Positions 9,308 to 17,943 of a stretch of 64,000 nt of DNA are shown here, one piece after another. The stretch covers positions 62,001-126,000 of the forward strand of contig CAVSWP010000003.1 of assembly GCA_963731665.1 (NCBI GenBank), written 5' to 3'. Numbering within the stretch: the stretch's first letter is position 1; the number at the start of each line of letters is the position of its first letter. Source of the DNA: Chersky-840 sp035604715 (GTDB lineage: Bacteria; Actinomycetota; Acidimicrobiia; Acidimicrobiales; UBA8190). Below the pieces are notes generated by a model. It saw only the letters and a program-made list of their open reading frames with translations. It was not told the origin of the DNA and made no database searches. The translations under genes and the position numbers were made by a program.

Positions 9308-10090
9308 TCAGGCGATGCGGGCCCGGGCCGCCAGGGAGGCTCCGACCTGACTGGCGATGGCCACGGCCACGATCATCCGCTCGTGTGTGACGGGCCATCC
9401 CGGAGTCGGGCCCATCACGAATCGGCCCAACGTTCGTCCCCCGTAGTGGACGACCAGGTCGACCTCGGGACCGGGAAGACCCATGGTCGAGATCCCCCAG
9501 CGCAGTCCTCCGTTCACGACCTGACCGTCGGAAAGGACCGTGGCGTGGTTGGACTCGGGTTGGCCGGGGTGATAGATGCACAGTCGCAGGTGCAGCAGGT
9601 GGACCAGCTCGTTGGAGGCGCGTTCGACCACCTGGGCGGCCGGTTCTCCCAGGGCCACCATTTCCCCCAGGTCGTGGATGAGGGCCACGTAGTCGGCTTC
9701 CTCGTGGGCAGCCTCCCGGTGACGGCGCCCCCGGGCCGCCAGTTCGGTCACGATGAGCCCCACCACGAACAGGCTGATGGTGGTCTCCAGGGCGCCACGA
9801 TGGCTGATGGTGAACCGCTCATAAGGCCGCGTGAGGAAGAAGTCGAACCAGATTCCCGCCGAGGCCGACGCCAAGAAGCCCGCAAAACGGTTCCCCGAGA
9901 TGGCGACGGCCGCGATGACCGCCACCAGGATGAGTGCGGCGGCGGTCCCGGCGAGAGTGGCCCGCGCCGGGACCAACGAAGCGCTCACCACCAGTGGTGC
10001 GATGACGCCGCCGGTATTGGCGATCGCCCCCCTCCGGGCCGCTGAGGCGAGGACTACCCGTCTCGTCAGTTCGCGCCAACTCGATGCCAT
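9308..10090 (-). CDS. KdpD-like DUF4118 membrane protein without kinase domain
   Basis: A 260-residue protein matching only the membrane and GAF-like part of the K+ sensor kinase KdpD. Hydrophobic segments at about 27-47, 52-68 and 98-118 bracket the family-typical FDFFLTRPYERFTI. The cytoplasmic half (about 125-255) resembles a GAF-like sensor domain. The N-terminal KdpD and Usp domains and the C-terminal HisKA/HATPase domains are absent, and no response regulator is nearby. It is divergent from the kdp operon, so it may sense the same signal or modulate the transporter directly; that is inference. The gene is complete with its own start and stop, not a truncated fragment at a contig edge. 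Confidence 0.7.
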   Translation of the reverse strand: MASSWRELTRRVVLASAARRGAIANTGGVIAPLVVSASLVPARATLAGTAAALILVAVIAAVAISGNRFAGFLASASAGIWFDFFLTRPYERFTISHRGALETTISLFVVGLIVTELAARGRRHREAAHEEADYVALIHDLGEMVALGEPAAQVVERASNELVHLLHLRLCIYHPGQPESNHATVLSDGQVVNGGLRWGISTMGLPGPEVDLVVHYGGRTLGRFVMGPTPGWPVTHERMIVAVAIASQVGASLAARARIA

Positions 10091-10306
10091 AGACAGTTCC
10101 GGTGGCCGGCCGATGGGCCCCGACTCCTGTCACGAGTGTATGTCGGGCTGGTGTCACCAGCGATCGTCGATTCTCGTTCCACGTGAGCCCCCTCAGCCCG
10201 ACCGATCGTCGCCGCGTCGAGGCGCCGGGGCCTGTTCACGTTTTTTTTATCCCTCTGGGCACTCTGTTCACGACCCGTTTACGGCGCTGAGGCGGATAGT
10301 GGCGGC

Positions 10307-10390
10307 ATGGGTGACTTCATGGCAGTGCTCGGCATCATCGCCTTCGTGGTGGTGATGCTCGGGCTCATCTGGGGACTCGACCACGTATGA
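10307..10390 (+). CDS. 27-residue membrane peptide at the head of the kdp operon
   Basis: A tiny open frame encoding a single hydrophobic helix (residues 4-23) ending in WGLDHV. Its stop overlaps the kdpF start (ATGA, 10387-10390), the tight coupling expected of a real translated gene. Comparable tiny membrane ORFs precede kdpF in some other bacteria, but I cannot assign a name. GATAGT at 10295-10300, six bases before the ATG, could be a -10 element, which would make the message nearly leaderless; no Shine-Dalgarno sequence is visible. Its role may be assembly or stabilisation of the Kdp complex, as for KdpF, but this is unproven. Confidence 0.55.
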   Translation: MGDFMAVLGIIAFVVVMLGLIWGLDHV

Positions 10391-10476
10391 CCGTGGTCCA
10401 GGGCATCCTCCTCGCCGTCTCCATCATCGTGTTCATCTACCTAGGGGTGGCGCTCTTCAAGCCCGAGTGGTTCTAG
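10387..10476 (+). CDS. kdpF: KdpF, small subunit of the K+-transporting ATPase
   Basis: A 29-residue single-helix protein (MTVVQGILLAVSIIVFIYLG, then VALFKPEWF). The FKPEWF/RPERF-like ending right after the helix is the KdpF signature. KdpF sits at the KdpA interface and stabilises the complex. It starts inside the stop codon of the preceding peptide and ends one base before the kdpA GTG, so the operon is translated as a coupled series. Confidence 0.85.
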   Translation: MTVVQGILLAVSIIVFIYLGVALFKPEWF

Positions 10477-12165
10477 GTGGGCTACTTCTGGACCATCGTC
10501 ACCCTCGTCATCGCCCTCGGGATCACGTGGCGGTACTTGGGTTCGTACATGGCGGCGGTCTTCGAGGGCCGGGTGCACTTCCTGGGGTGGGCCGAGCGTC
10601 CCATCTACCGCCTGCTGGGAACCAGCCCCGACCACGAGCAGAACTGGAAGCGCTACGCCGGCTCGATGGTGATCTTCTCCGCCATCGCCATGGGGATCAC
10701 GTACCTCATCATCCGCATCCAGGGATCGCTGCCGCTCAATCCCCAGCACCTCGACCAGGTGCACCCGGCGCTCAGCTTCAACACCGCCGCCTCGTTCATG
10801 ACCAACACCAACTGGCAGAACTACGGCGGCGAGACCACCATGTCGTACTTCTCCCAGATCGGCGCCCTCACCCTGGAACAGCTCCTGAGCCCGGTCATCG
10901 GTATCGCCGTGGCCATCGCCATGGTACGGGGGTTCTCGAGGCGCAACTCCCCGACGATCGGGAACTTCTGGGTCGACATGACCCGCGGCCTGCTCTACAT
11001 CGTGATTCCCATCGCCTTCGTGGCCGGAATCATCTTCGTGGGCCAAGGGGCGGTGCAGACCCTGGCCGGGACGGTGAGCATCCGCGACTCGCTCAACGGG
11101 GTCACCCAGACCATCGCCCGAGGCCCGATCGGGTTCATGGAATCGATCAAGCAGCTGGGCAACAACGGCGGGGGATTCCTGAACGCCAACTCGGCGACGA
11201 CCTTCGAGAATCCGACGGGGCTCACCAACTGGCTGTCGATCTACCTGCTGCTGGCGATCCCCTTCTCCCTCACCTACACCTTCGGGAAGATGGTGGGGAG
11301 CATTCGCCACGGCGCCGCCCTGCTGGCGGCCATGGTGATCATCTTCGGGAGCTGGGTCACTTTCACCAGCTACGCCGAGCATCAGAACAACCCCGCCGTT
11401 GTCGCCGCCGGTGTTCATTCCACCGTCGGGAATACCGAAGGCGGGGAGGTCCGCTTCGGCGACACCACCTCGGCATTGTTCGGTGTGGCGTCGACCAATA
11501 CCTCTACCGGATCGGCGGACGCCTCCTACGACCAGTTCAACCCCATCGGAGGGTTTGGGTTGCTCAGCGGCATGATGCTGGGCGAGGTGACCCCCGGCGG
11601 TAGCGGGAGTGGGCTTTACACGATCCTCATCTACGCCATCATCGCCGTGTTCATCGGCGGACTCATGATCGGACGAACGCCGGAGTACTTAGGCAAAAAG
11701 ATCCAGGCCAAGGAGGTGAAGCTGGCGGGCTTGGGCGCGCTCGTCATGCCCATCATCGTGCTCGTCCTCACCGCCATTGCGGTGTCGATCCATGCCGGGC
11801 GGGCGGGCCCGCTCAACAGCGGCCCGCACGGCTTCACCGAGATCCTCTACGGGCTCACCTCCCAAGGCAACAACAACGGCTCGGCCTTCGACGGCCTGAC
11901 GGGCAACACCGCCTTCTACAACGTCATCGGGGCCATCGACATGCTCATCGGCCGGGTCGGCATCATGATCCCGGCCCTGGCCCTGGGCGGTGCGCTGGCG
12001 GCCAAGAACGTGGTGCCGGAGTCGCTCGGGACCTTCCGCACCGACAACGGGATGTTCGTGGGCCTCACCATCGGCGTGATCATCATCATCGGTGGCCTCA
12101 CGTTCTTCCCGGCCGTCGCTCTCGGCCCCATCGTCGAGCAGCTCAGCCACGGAAAGTTCTTCTGA
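10477..12165 (+). CDS. kdpA: KdpA, K+-binding channel-like subunit
   Basis: A 562-residue polytopic membrane protein of the superfamily of K+ transporters. It binds and passes K+ in the high-affinity KdpFABC pump. NTAASFMTNTNWQNYGGE (around residues 103-120) is the family hallmark near the first pore loop, and the later loop segments NNNGSAFDGLTGNT and GQTIARGP/NNGGGFLNAN regions are also conserved. About ten membrane helices are visible. GTG start directly abuts the kdpF stop; the kdpA stop shares one base with the kdpB ATG. Length is normal for the family. Confidence 0.95.
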   Translation: MGYFWTIVTLVIALGITWRYLGSYMAAVFEGRVHFLGWAERPIYRLLGTSPDHEQNWKRYAGSMVIFSAIAMGITYLIIRIQGSLPLNPQHLDQVHPALSFNTAASFMTNTNWQNYGGETTMSYFSQIGALTLEQLLSPVIGIAVAIAMVRGFSRRNSPTIGNFWVDMTRGLLYIVIPIAFVAGIIFVGQGAVQTLAGTVSIRDSLNGVTQTIARGPIGFMESIKQLGNNGGGFLNANSATTFENPTGLTNWLSIYLLLAIPFSLTYTFGKMVGSIRHGAALLAAMVIIFGSWVTFTSYAEHQNNPAVVAAGVHSTVGNTEGGEVRFGDTTSALFGVASTNTSTGSADASYDQFNPIGGFGLLSGMMLGEVTPGGSGSGLYTILIYAIIAVFIGGLMIGRTPEYLGKKIQAKEVKLAGLGALVMPIIVLVLTAIAVSIHAGRAGPLNSGPHGFTEILYGLTSQGNNNGSAFDGLTGNTAFYNVIGAIDMLIGRVGIMIPALALGGALAAKNVVPESLGTFRTDNGMFVGLTIGVIIIIGGLTFFPAVALGPIVEQLSHGKFF

Positions 12166-14234
12166 TGACGATTCTGACCACACAGCCGCAGCCCCAACCG
12201 GATCCGAGCACCCCGCACGGCGTGGCCGAGGCCCGCAGCCTCTTCGACCGCCAGATCCTAAGCCGGGCCCTGGTCGACGCCTTCAAGAAGCTCGACCCCA
12301 GGGTGCAGATCAAGAACCCCGTGATGTTCGTGGTGCTGGTGGGGACGGTCGTCACCTTCATCGAGTCGATCGCCCATCCCGGCATCTTCGACTGGTCCAT
12401 CACGATCTGGCTGTTCCTCACCGTCATCTTCGCCAATTTCGCCGAGGCCATGGCCGAAGGACGGGGGAAGGCCCAGGCCGACACCTTGCGCCGGATGCGG
12501 TCCGAGACCGAGGCCCGCCGGCTCGGCCAGGACGGCAAAGAGGAGCGCGTGGCGGCCGCCGATCTGGCCAAGGGGGACCTCGTGGTCTGCGAGGCCGGTG
12601 ACCTCATCCCCTCCGACGGCGAGATCGTCGAGGGCATCGCCTCGGTCGACGAGTCGGCCATCACGGGGGAGTCCGCCCCGGTCATCCGCGAGTCCGGAGG
12701 TGACCGCTCAGCGGTCACCGGGGGGACCAAGGTGCTGTCAGATCGCATCGTGGTTCGCATCACCGCCGAGCGTGGCCACACCTTCCTCGACCGCATGATC
12801 ACCCTGGTGGAGGGAGCCAATCGGCAGAAGACCCCCAACGAGATCGCCCTGACCATCCTCTTGGCCGTCCTCACCATCGTGTTCCTCCCTGTCGTCGTGG
12901 CGTTGCAGCCCTTCGGCCACTTTGCGGGAGCAACCGTGTCGGTGGTCATCCTCGTGTCGCTTCTGGTCTGCCTGATCCCGACCACCATCGGGGCTCTGCT
13001 GTCGGCCATCGGGATCGCCGGCATGGACCGTCTCGTGCAGCGCAACGTGCTGGCCATGAGCGGTCGCGCCGTGGAGGCGGCCGGCGACGTCCAGACGCTG
13101 CTGCTCGACAAGACCGGCACCATCACGCTCGGCAACCGCATGGCCTCGGCGTTCTATCCCGCCGGCGGCCACAGCGAAGAGGAGCTGGCCGACGCCGCCC
13201 AGTTGGCCTCACTGGCCGATGAGACTCCGGAAGGCCGTTCCATCGTGGTGCTGGCCAAGGAGCGCTTCGCCATCCGCGAGCGTGACCTGGGCGAGGAGCA
13301 CACCTTCGTGCCCTTCTCGGCCACCACCCGCATGTCGGGGCTCGACCTCGACGGTCGCCACATCCGCAAGGGAGCGGCCGACTCGGTGAGGAGGTGGGTC
13401 GAGGAGCAGGGCGGCACGAGCCCCGAAGGGCTCGCTGAAATCGTCGAGCGGTTGTCGCGGGCCGGGTCCACGCCGCTGGTGGTGGCGGACGGCACACGGA
13501 TCCTCGGCGTCATCGAGCTCAAGGACGTCGTGAAGCAGGGTATCCGGGAGAAGTTCGACGAGATGCGCCAGATGGGCATTCGCACGGTCATGATCACCGG
13601 CGACAATCCCCTGACGGCGGCGGCCATCGCTCAGGAGGCCGGTGTCGACGACTTCCTGGCCGAAGCGACCCCCGAGGCCAAGATGGCGCTCATCCGCTCC
13701 GAGCAAGAGGGCGGCAAGCTCATCGCCATGACCGGCGACGGGACCAACGACGCCCCGGCCCTGGCCCAGGCCGACGTGGGCGTGGCCATGAACACCGGGA
13801 CGACGGCGGCCAAAGAGGCCGGGAACATGGTGGACCTGGACTCCAACCCCACCAAGCTCATCGACGTCGTCGAGATCGGCAAGCAACTGCTCATCACCCG
13901 GGGCTCGCTCACCACCTTCTCCATCGCCAACGACATCGCCAAGTACTTCGCCATCATCCCCGCCCTGTTCGTGGCCACCTATCCGCAGCTCAACACGCTC
14001 AACATCATGAAGCTGCACAGCCCGCAGAGTGCCGTGCTCTCGGCTGTGATCTTCAACGCCCTGGTGATCGTGGCGCTGATTCCTCTGGCGCTGCGCGGGG
14101 TGAAGTTCCGTGCCGCCGGATCGGCGGCCATCCTGCGTCGCAACGTGTACATCTACGGCCTGGGCGGGATCATCGTCCCCTTTATCTTCATCAAGCTCAT
14201 CGACCTCATCCTCGTCGCCCTCCACGCCTACTGA
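12165..14234 (+). CDS. kdpB: KdpB, P-type ATPase catalytic subunit
   Basis: A 689-residue P-type ATPase energising K+ uptake. Visible motifs in order: actuator TGES (ITGESAPV, around residue 165), phosphorylation site DKTGTIT (around 315), TGDNPLTAAA, and hinge TGDGTNDAPALAQ (around 525). Helices flank these as expected for the KdpB subfamily. Translation is coupled to kdpA by a one-base overlap and kdpC follows after ten bases. All essential residues are present, so the pump should be functional. Confidence 0.96.
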   Translation: MTILTTQPQPQPDPSTPHGVAEARSLFDRQILSRALVDAFKKLDPRVQIKNPVMFVVLVGTVVTFIESIAHPGIFDWSITIWLFLTVIFANFAEAMAEGRGKAQADTLRRMRSETEARRLGQDGKEERVAAADLAKGDLVVCEAGDLIPSDGEIVEGIASVDESAITGESAPVIRESGGDRSAVTGGTKVLSDRIVVRITAERGHTFLDRMITLVEGANRQKTPNEIALTILLAVLTIVFLPVVVALQPFGHFAGATVSVVILVSLLVCLIPTTIGALLSAIGIAGMDRLVQRNVLAMSGRAVEAAGDVQTLLLDKTGTITLGNRMASAFYPAGGHSEEELADAAQLASLADETPEGRSIVVLAKERFAIRERDLGEEHTFVPFSATTRMSGLDLDGRHIRKGAADSVRRWVEEQGGTSPEGLAEIVERLSRAGSTPLVVADGTRILGVIELKDVVKQGIREKFDEMRQMGIRTVMITGDNPLTAAAIAQEAGVDDFLAEATPEAKMALIRSEQEGGKLIAMTGDGTNDAPALAQADVGVAMNTGTTAAKEAGNMVDLDSNPTKLIDVVEIGKQLLITRGSLTTFSIANDIAKYFAIIPALFVATYPQLNTLNIMKLHSPQSAVLSAVIFNALVIVALIPLALRGVKFRAAGSAAILRRNVYIYGLGGIIVPFIFIKLIDLILVALHAY

Positions 14235-14244
14235 TGGACGCCCA

Positions 14245-14847
14245 ATGATCCTCACCTACATCCGTCGCTCGCTCATCCTCGGCCTCGTTGCCCTGGTCTT
14301 GACCTTCGCCTACGCCTTCCTGGGTACCGGGATCTCTCAGCTCTTCTTCAAGTATCAGGCCGACGGGTCGATCACGCCCAACGGCTCGGTCCTCATCGGT
14401 CAGAACTGGTCCAGCCCGAAGTGGTTCCACGGGCGCCCCGACGACACCGGTCCATACGCGGCGAACTCCAAAGCAACACCGCCGGTGCCCGGTGGAGACA
14501 ACCCTCTTGTCGCCAACGGCAACAACGGCGAATCCGGGGGAACGAGCCTCGGACCGAGGTCAAAGGTCTTGCTGGCCGACACGCGACAACTGGTCGCCTA
14601 CTGGCACAGCGAGGGCGTGGACCCCACCCCGGACCTGGTCACCACCTCGGGTAGCGGCTACGACCCCGACATCACGGCCCAGGACGCCCTGGTCCAGATC
14701 CCCATGGTGTCAAAGGCAACCGGCATCGCCCCGTCGGCTCTGCGGGCACTCATCGCCAAGGAGAACAACGGCGAAGAGCTGGGTTTCCTGGGCAGCAGCT
14801 ACATCGACGTCTTGCAGTTGAACGAAGCCCTCGCCCAGCTTCGTTGA
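14245..14847 (+). CDS. kdpC: KdpC, accessory subunit of the K+-transporting ATPase
   Basis: A 200-residue subunit with one N-terminal membrane helix (about 8-30) and an extracytoplasmic domain. SGSGYDPDITAQDALVQIP and the following ATGIAPSALRALI match the conserved C-terminal half of KdpC. It is thought to raise K+ affinity by interacting with KdpA. The frame is open further upstream inside kdpB, but the ATG at 14245, ten bases after the kdpB stop, gives the usual family N-terminus. No kdpDE genes follow. Confidence 0.93.
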   Translation: MILTYIRRSLILGLVALVLTFAYAFLGTGISQLFFKYQADGSITPNGSVLIGQNWSSPKWFHGRPDDTGPYAANSKATPPVPGGDNPLVANGNNGESGGTSLGPRSKVLLADTRQLVAYWHSEGVDPTPDLVTTSGSGYDPDITAQDALVQIPMVSKATGIAPSALRALIAKENNGEELGFLGSSYIDVLQLNEALAQLR

Positions 14848-15089
14848 TGGCTGGCGTCCGGTGACGCGTCACAAATAGGTCACCCGCCTCATTGAGTCAC
14901 CGACCCTGCGTCGTTACCGTTGCTCTATCGCCTGGCGCAGGGCCGACGCACCCAGCGCAGACGACAGGGGTTGGAGGTGCACTAAGGCTGGGGTGCCCCG
15001 TTCCGGGGGGCTACCGGGTACCCCGCCTTGGTGCCCCCACCTGCCGAGGGCGCCCGGCCCTCACCGGGCTACCCGGGGGCCACCGTGAC
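14848..15089. other. Intergenic region between two convergent genes
   Basis: Contains no gene I can support. The stretch from about 14985 to 15085 is rich in overlapping G/C palindromes (GGGGTGCCCC, GGGTACCCC, CCGGGCTACCCGGG). These could act as a bidirectional terminator between kdpC and the VOC gene, although no U-run follows. Confidence 0.3.
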
Positions 15090-15434
15090 TCAGTGGGCAG
15101 TGGGATGGCGGGGCTGGTACAGCAGCATCTCGACCCCCCCGGGCAGGATCATCGTGACGGCCAGGCCCCACGCCTGTGGTTCGGGCTCACCCCGGAACGT
15201 CACGCCCTTGGAGCGCAGCTCTGCCATGTCGGCGGTGATGTCGTCACACATGAGCGACAACTCGTGGCGGGGCTCGTCGCCGGGATGGACACCGACCTCG
15301 GCCGGTGGCAGTGCGAAGATGGGCCAGCCGTTGCCGGCGTCGACGTGCGACCAGCCGAAGGCCTGGGCGAACGATTCACGCACTGCGTCGGCCTCGGACG
15401 TGTAGATCAGTGCGTGGACGCCGATGACAGCCAT
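15090..15434 (-). CDS. VOC (glyoxalase/bleomycin-resistance) family protein
   Basis: A 114-residue single-domain member of the vicinal oxygen chelate superfamily, with the beta-alpha-beta-beta-beta repeats readable as VHALIYTSEADAVRESFAQA, then WPIFALPPAEVGVHPGD, then LSLMCDDITADMAELRSKGV and the closing MILPGGVEMLLYQPRHP. His (VHALIY) and the Glu before the final strand (VEMLLYQP) could serve as metal ligands. VOC proteins range from glyoxalases to antibiotic-binding proteins, so no substrate can be given. It is monocistronic. Confidence 0.75.
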   Translation of the reverse strand: MAVIGVHALIYTSEADAVRESFAQAFGWSHVDAGNGWPIFALPPAEVGVHPGDEPRHELSLMCDDITADMAELRSKGVTFRGEPEPQAWGLAVTMILPGGVEMLLYQPRHPTAH

Positions 15435-15558
15435 GGGTGCTCCCTCTCAGTCATTGTGGACTCCACAGTGCCATGCCGAAGCAGTGCCACGCCGGAGCCG
15501 GCGGCTTCCTGTCGAGGCGTCCCCGGCCCCGGTGTGCGGGAGAGAGAAAGCCGAAGCC

Positions 15559-17256
15559 TTAGCCCGAGGCGCCCGTCACCGACAGCGGGTGGTTCCACAC
15601 CAGGACGCGATAGGTGCCGACGTCGTAGGTGCGCAGGATCGGCCCGAACGTCGCCGCCGCGGTTTGAGCGTTGACGTTTCCCCACAGATGGCCGGTGTCA
15701 TAGACCAGGAACTGGAACGTCCTGCCCGAGTACCAGTCGCTCGTGGACTGGCGCAGGTACCGCACGATGCGACCGGTCGGATCGGCGATGACGGGACGCA
15801 CGGGCAGCGACCCGTCTCCGGCCACGGTGGTGACCGAGGCGCTCCAGTAGTCACCGATCCCGCGGTCGAGGTGATGGCCCGCCAGGAACGCCTCGAGTTG
15901 TTGGTAGGGGCGCCCCGGTGCGGCCGCCGCCACGTTGGAGCCCAAGCCGGCCCCGAAGGCGGCCAGGACGCCCACCCCGAAGAGGGCACCACCCCGTCGC
16001 ACCCAATGGGGCTGGGCCGTCGCGACGAGCCGGCCGACGGCCCGGCCGGCCAGGATGGAACCGAAGACGACGGCGCCGGTCAAATAGCGCGAGAAGGTCT
16101 GGTCGCCACTGGTGGTGAAGGCCACGAAGACGGCGAGGTCGGCCACGAAGGCCAGGACCAGAAGGTCGTCGAGGCGCCAGTTCTCGGTGGCCTCGTCGGT
16201 CACCCGAGGTCGGAGGACCACTCCTCGGAGTAGGCCCAGCGCGGCGGCGACCACTCCCGCCAGCACCGCCACCACGCCCACGACATGGACGGCCCCGAGG
16301 GCTCCCGGCATCCCCCCCGTCCCGAGGTCACCGCCGCCGACGCCGAGCATGTGCCCGCCCCAGGTGCCGACGAGGCGGAGGTTCTCGGCGATGCGCGCGG
16401 GCGGGGCCGTCGGGTTGGCGCTGCCAACGGTGAAGGTGCCGAGGATGTTCGTGGCCACTCGCAGCGCACCGGCGATGACGACGGCCACCAAGGGTGCCGT
16501 CGCCGTGGTGACGCCGCGGCGCCAGTCCCGGGTGCGGGCCATGGCCACGACGCCACCCACGAAAGCGGGGACCAGGCCGAGGAAGACGGTCTGGAAGTCT
16601 CCGAGGATCCCCGCCGCCAGCAGGACCACCGCCATGGCCCATCCCCACCCCAGGCGGCCGCGGCGCAGTCCCACGAAGGCCAGGAGGCAGTACAGGACGG
16701 TGTCCACATGGAGCGGTCCCTGGAGGAAGAACGTGGCCAGCACGTGGCCGGGCAGGGCCAGGAGGGCGAAGACGGTGGCCGCCGCGGCCAGGCCGGAGAC
16801 GCCGCGATGCCCGATGCGGGCCATGAGCGCCCCGGTGACGACCACCAGGGCGGCAATCACCGCCGGAACCAGGTGCAACAGCAGCGGCCGAACCCCGGTC
16901 ACGAGCACCGCCACCGTGTAGAAGATGGCGTCGACGCTCCAGAAGGAATCGAAGGACAACGACCACTGGTGGAGCAGGACGTTTCCCGTGCTCATCGACT
17001 GACCTTCGAGGACCACGGTGGCGCCGTCGGAGTTCCCCACCACGGCGTGGAGCGACGCCACGTACAACAAGGCGACAAGCCCGACGAATCCCGCCAACGC
17101 CGCGATCACCGCCATCGTCATCGGACGCCACCGTCGCCTCGGCCTGATGTGGAGGGCACGTGGAACCCGCACGGGCGAGTGCTCGAGGTCGATCGTCACG
17201 GGATGGGCCAGGGTCGGCGCCAGGTCATCGCCGGACGCACACACGTCACCATACAA
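15559..17256 (-). CDS. Polytopic membrane protein, possible GT-C type glycosyltransferase
   Basis: 565 residues with an N-terminal cytosolic stretch of about 45 residues, 10-12 hydrophobic helices and a C-terminal extracytoplasmic domain of about 110 residues. The first loop holds VVGNSDGATVVLEGQSMSTG, an acidic loop position reminiscent of GT-C enzymes, which use polyprenyl-phosphate sugars and carry an Asp/Glu in that loop. No other motif confirms this, and DUF-type membrane proteins look similar. ATG 17256 is the longest start; ATG 17121 right before the first helix is possible. The neighbouring lipoprotein gene on the same strand, 48 bases upstream, could be cotranscribed. Confidence 0.5.
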   Translation of the reverse strand: MYGDVCASGDDLAPTLAHPVTIDLEHSPVRVPRALHIRPRRRWRPMTMAVIAALAGFVGLVALLYVASLHAVVGNSDGATVVLEGQSMSTGNVLLHQWSLSFDSFWSVDAIFYTVAVLVTGVRPLLLHLVPAVIAALVVVTGALMARIGHRGVSGLAAAATVFALLALPGHVLATFFLQGPLHVDTVLYCLLAFVGLRRGRLGWGWAMAVVLLAAGILGDFQTVFLGLVPAFVGGVVAMARTRDWRRGVTTATAPLVAVVIAGALRVATNILGTFTVGSANPTAPPARIAENLRLVGTWGGHMLGVGGGDLGTGGMPGALGAVHVVGVVAVLAGVVAAALGLLRGVVLRPRVTDEATENWRLDDLLVLAFVADLAVFVAFTTSGDQTFSRYLTGAVVFGSILAGRAVGRLVATAQPHWVRRGGALFGVGVLAAFGAGLGSNVAAAAPGRPYQQLEAFLAGHHLDRGIGDYWSASVTTVAGDGSLPVRPVIADPTGRIVRYLRQSTSDWYSGRTFQFLVYDTGHLWGNVNAQTAAATFGPILRTYDVGTYRVLVWNHPLSVTGASG

Positions 17257-17304
17257 CCAGGCCCCCGGAGTGGGACGTCGGATGGTGAGCCCGTGGCGGG
17301 GCGG

Positions 17305-17889
17305 TCAGTCTCCGGCCCAGCAGCCCAAGATGACATCTGCCACCGTGACGGCGATGTCCCCCGAACTGGTGGGCGGCACGCCGAATTGGTCGGGGAGCCC
17401 GGTGATGTCGACGGTCAGCACCTTCCAGTCCTTGCGCACCACCACCGAGCCGTCCCGCTCACTGAAGGCACCCTGTCCCAGGTTCGCCAACGAGCGGGCG
17501 TTGCCGAACTGGCTCCCGAGGCCGCGGAAGTAGGCGAGGGTCTCGGCCCAGCTCGACAGCTCCTTGACCGACAGGGTGATGACGCCGTCGGCGTACTGGT
17601 AGTGGCACGAGTACAGGTGATCGACCCAGGTCGGCGTGGAGACCTTCACCGTCTTCACACCCACGGCCTCGGCGATCTCGCCTTGGGCTTCGGGCCGACA
17701 CACCATCTTGGAGATCGTCGACGGGAGCTTCCCCGCCGGTCGGGGCACCTGCGACGTGGTGGTGCCTGGGCCCGACCCCGCCTGCTGGTTCGATCCCGGC
17801 GGTGTCGAGCCGCAGCCGGCGGCCGCCAGGGCCATCACGGACACCAGCGTGGTGAAGAGCGCCGTGACCCGTGAGCTACGACTGCGCAC
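17305..17889 (-). CDS. Secreted lipoprotein, unknown function
   Basis: 194 residues. The N-terminus has basic residues, a hydrophobic core and the lipobox AAGC (about 23-26), then a Gly/Ser/Thr/Pro linker to about residue 55. The mature domain carries three further Cys (about 64, 95 and 191) that could form a disulfide, and reads as an alpha/beta fold with SWAETLAYFRGLGSQFG near the middle. It does not match a family I know. It lies just upstream of the membrane protein at 15559-17256 on the same strand. Confidence 0.55.
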   Translation of the reverse strand: MRSRSSRVTALFTTLVSVMALAAAGCGSTPPGSNQQAGSGPGTTTSQVPRPAGKLPSTISKMVCRPEAQGEIAEAVGVKTVKVSTPTWVDHLYSCHYQYADGVITLSVKELSSWAETLAYFRGLGSQFGNARSLANLGQGAFSERDGSVVVRKDWKVLTVDITGLPDQFGVPPTSSGDIAVTVADVILGCWAGD

Positions 17890-17943
17890 CCCGCAAGGGT
17901 AACGGACGGGGTCGGGGTGACTTGCGTCGCCCCGACAGGAGGA

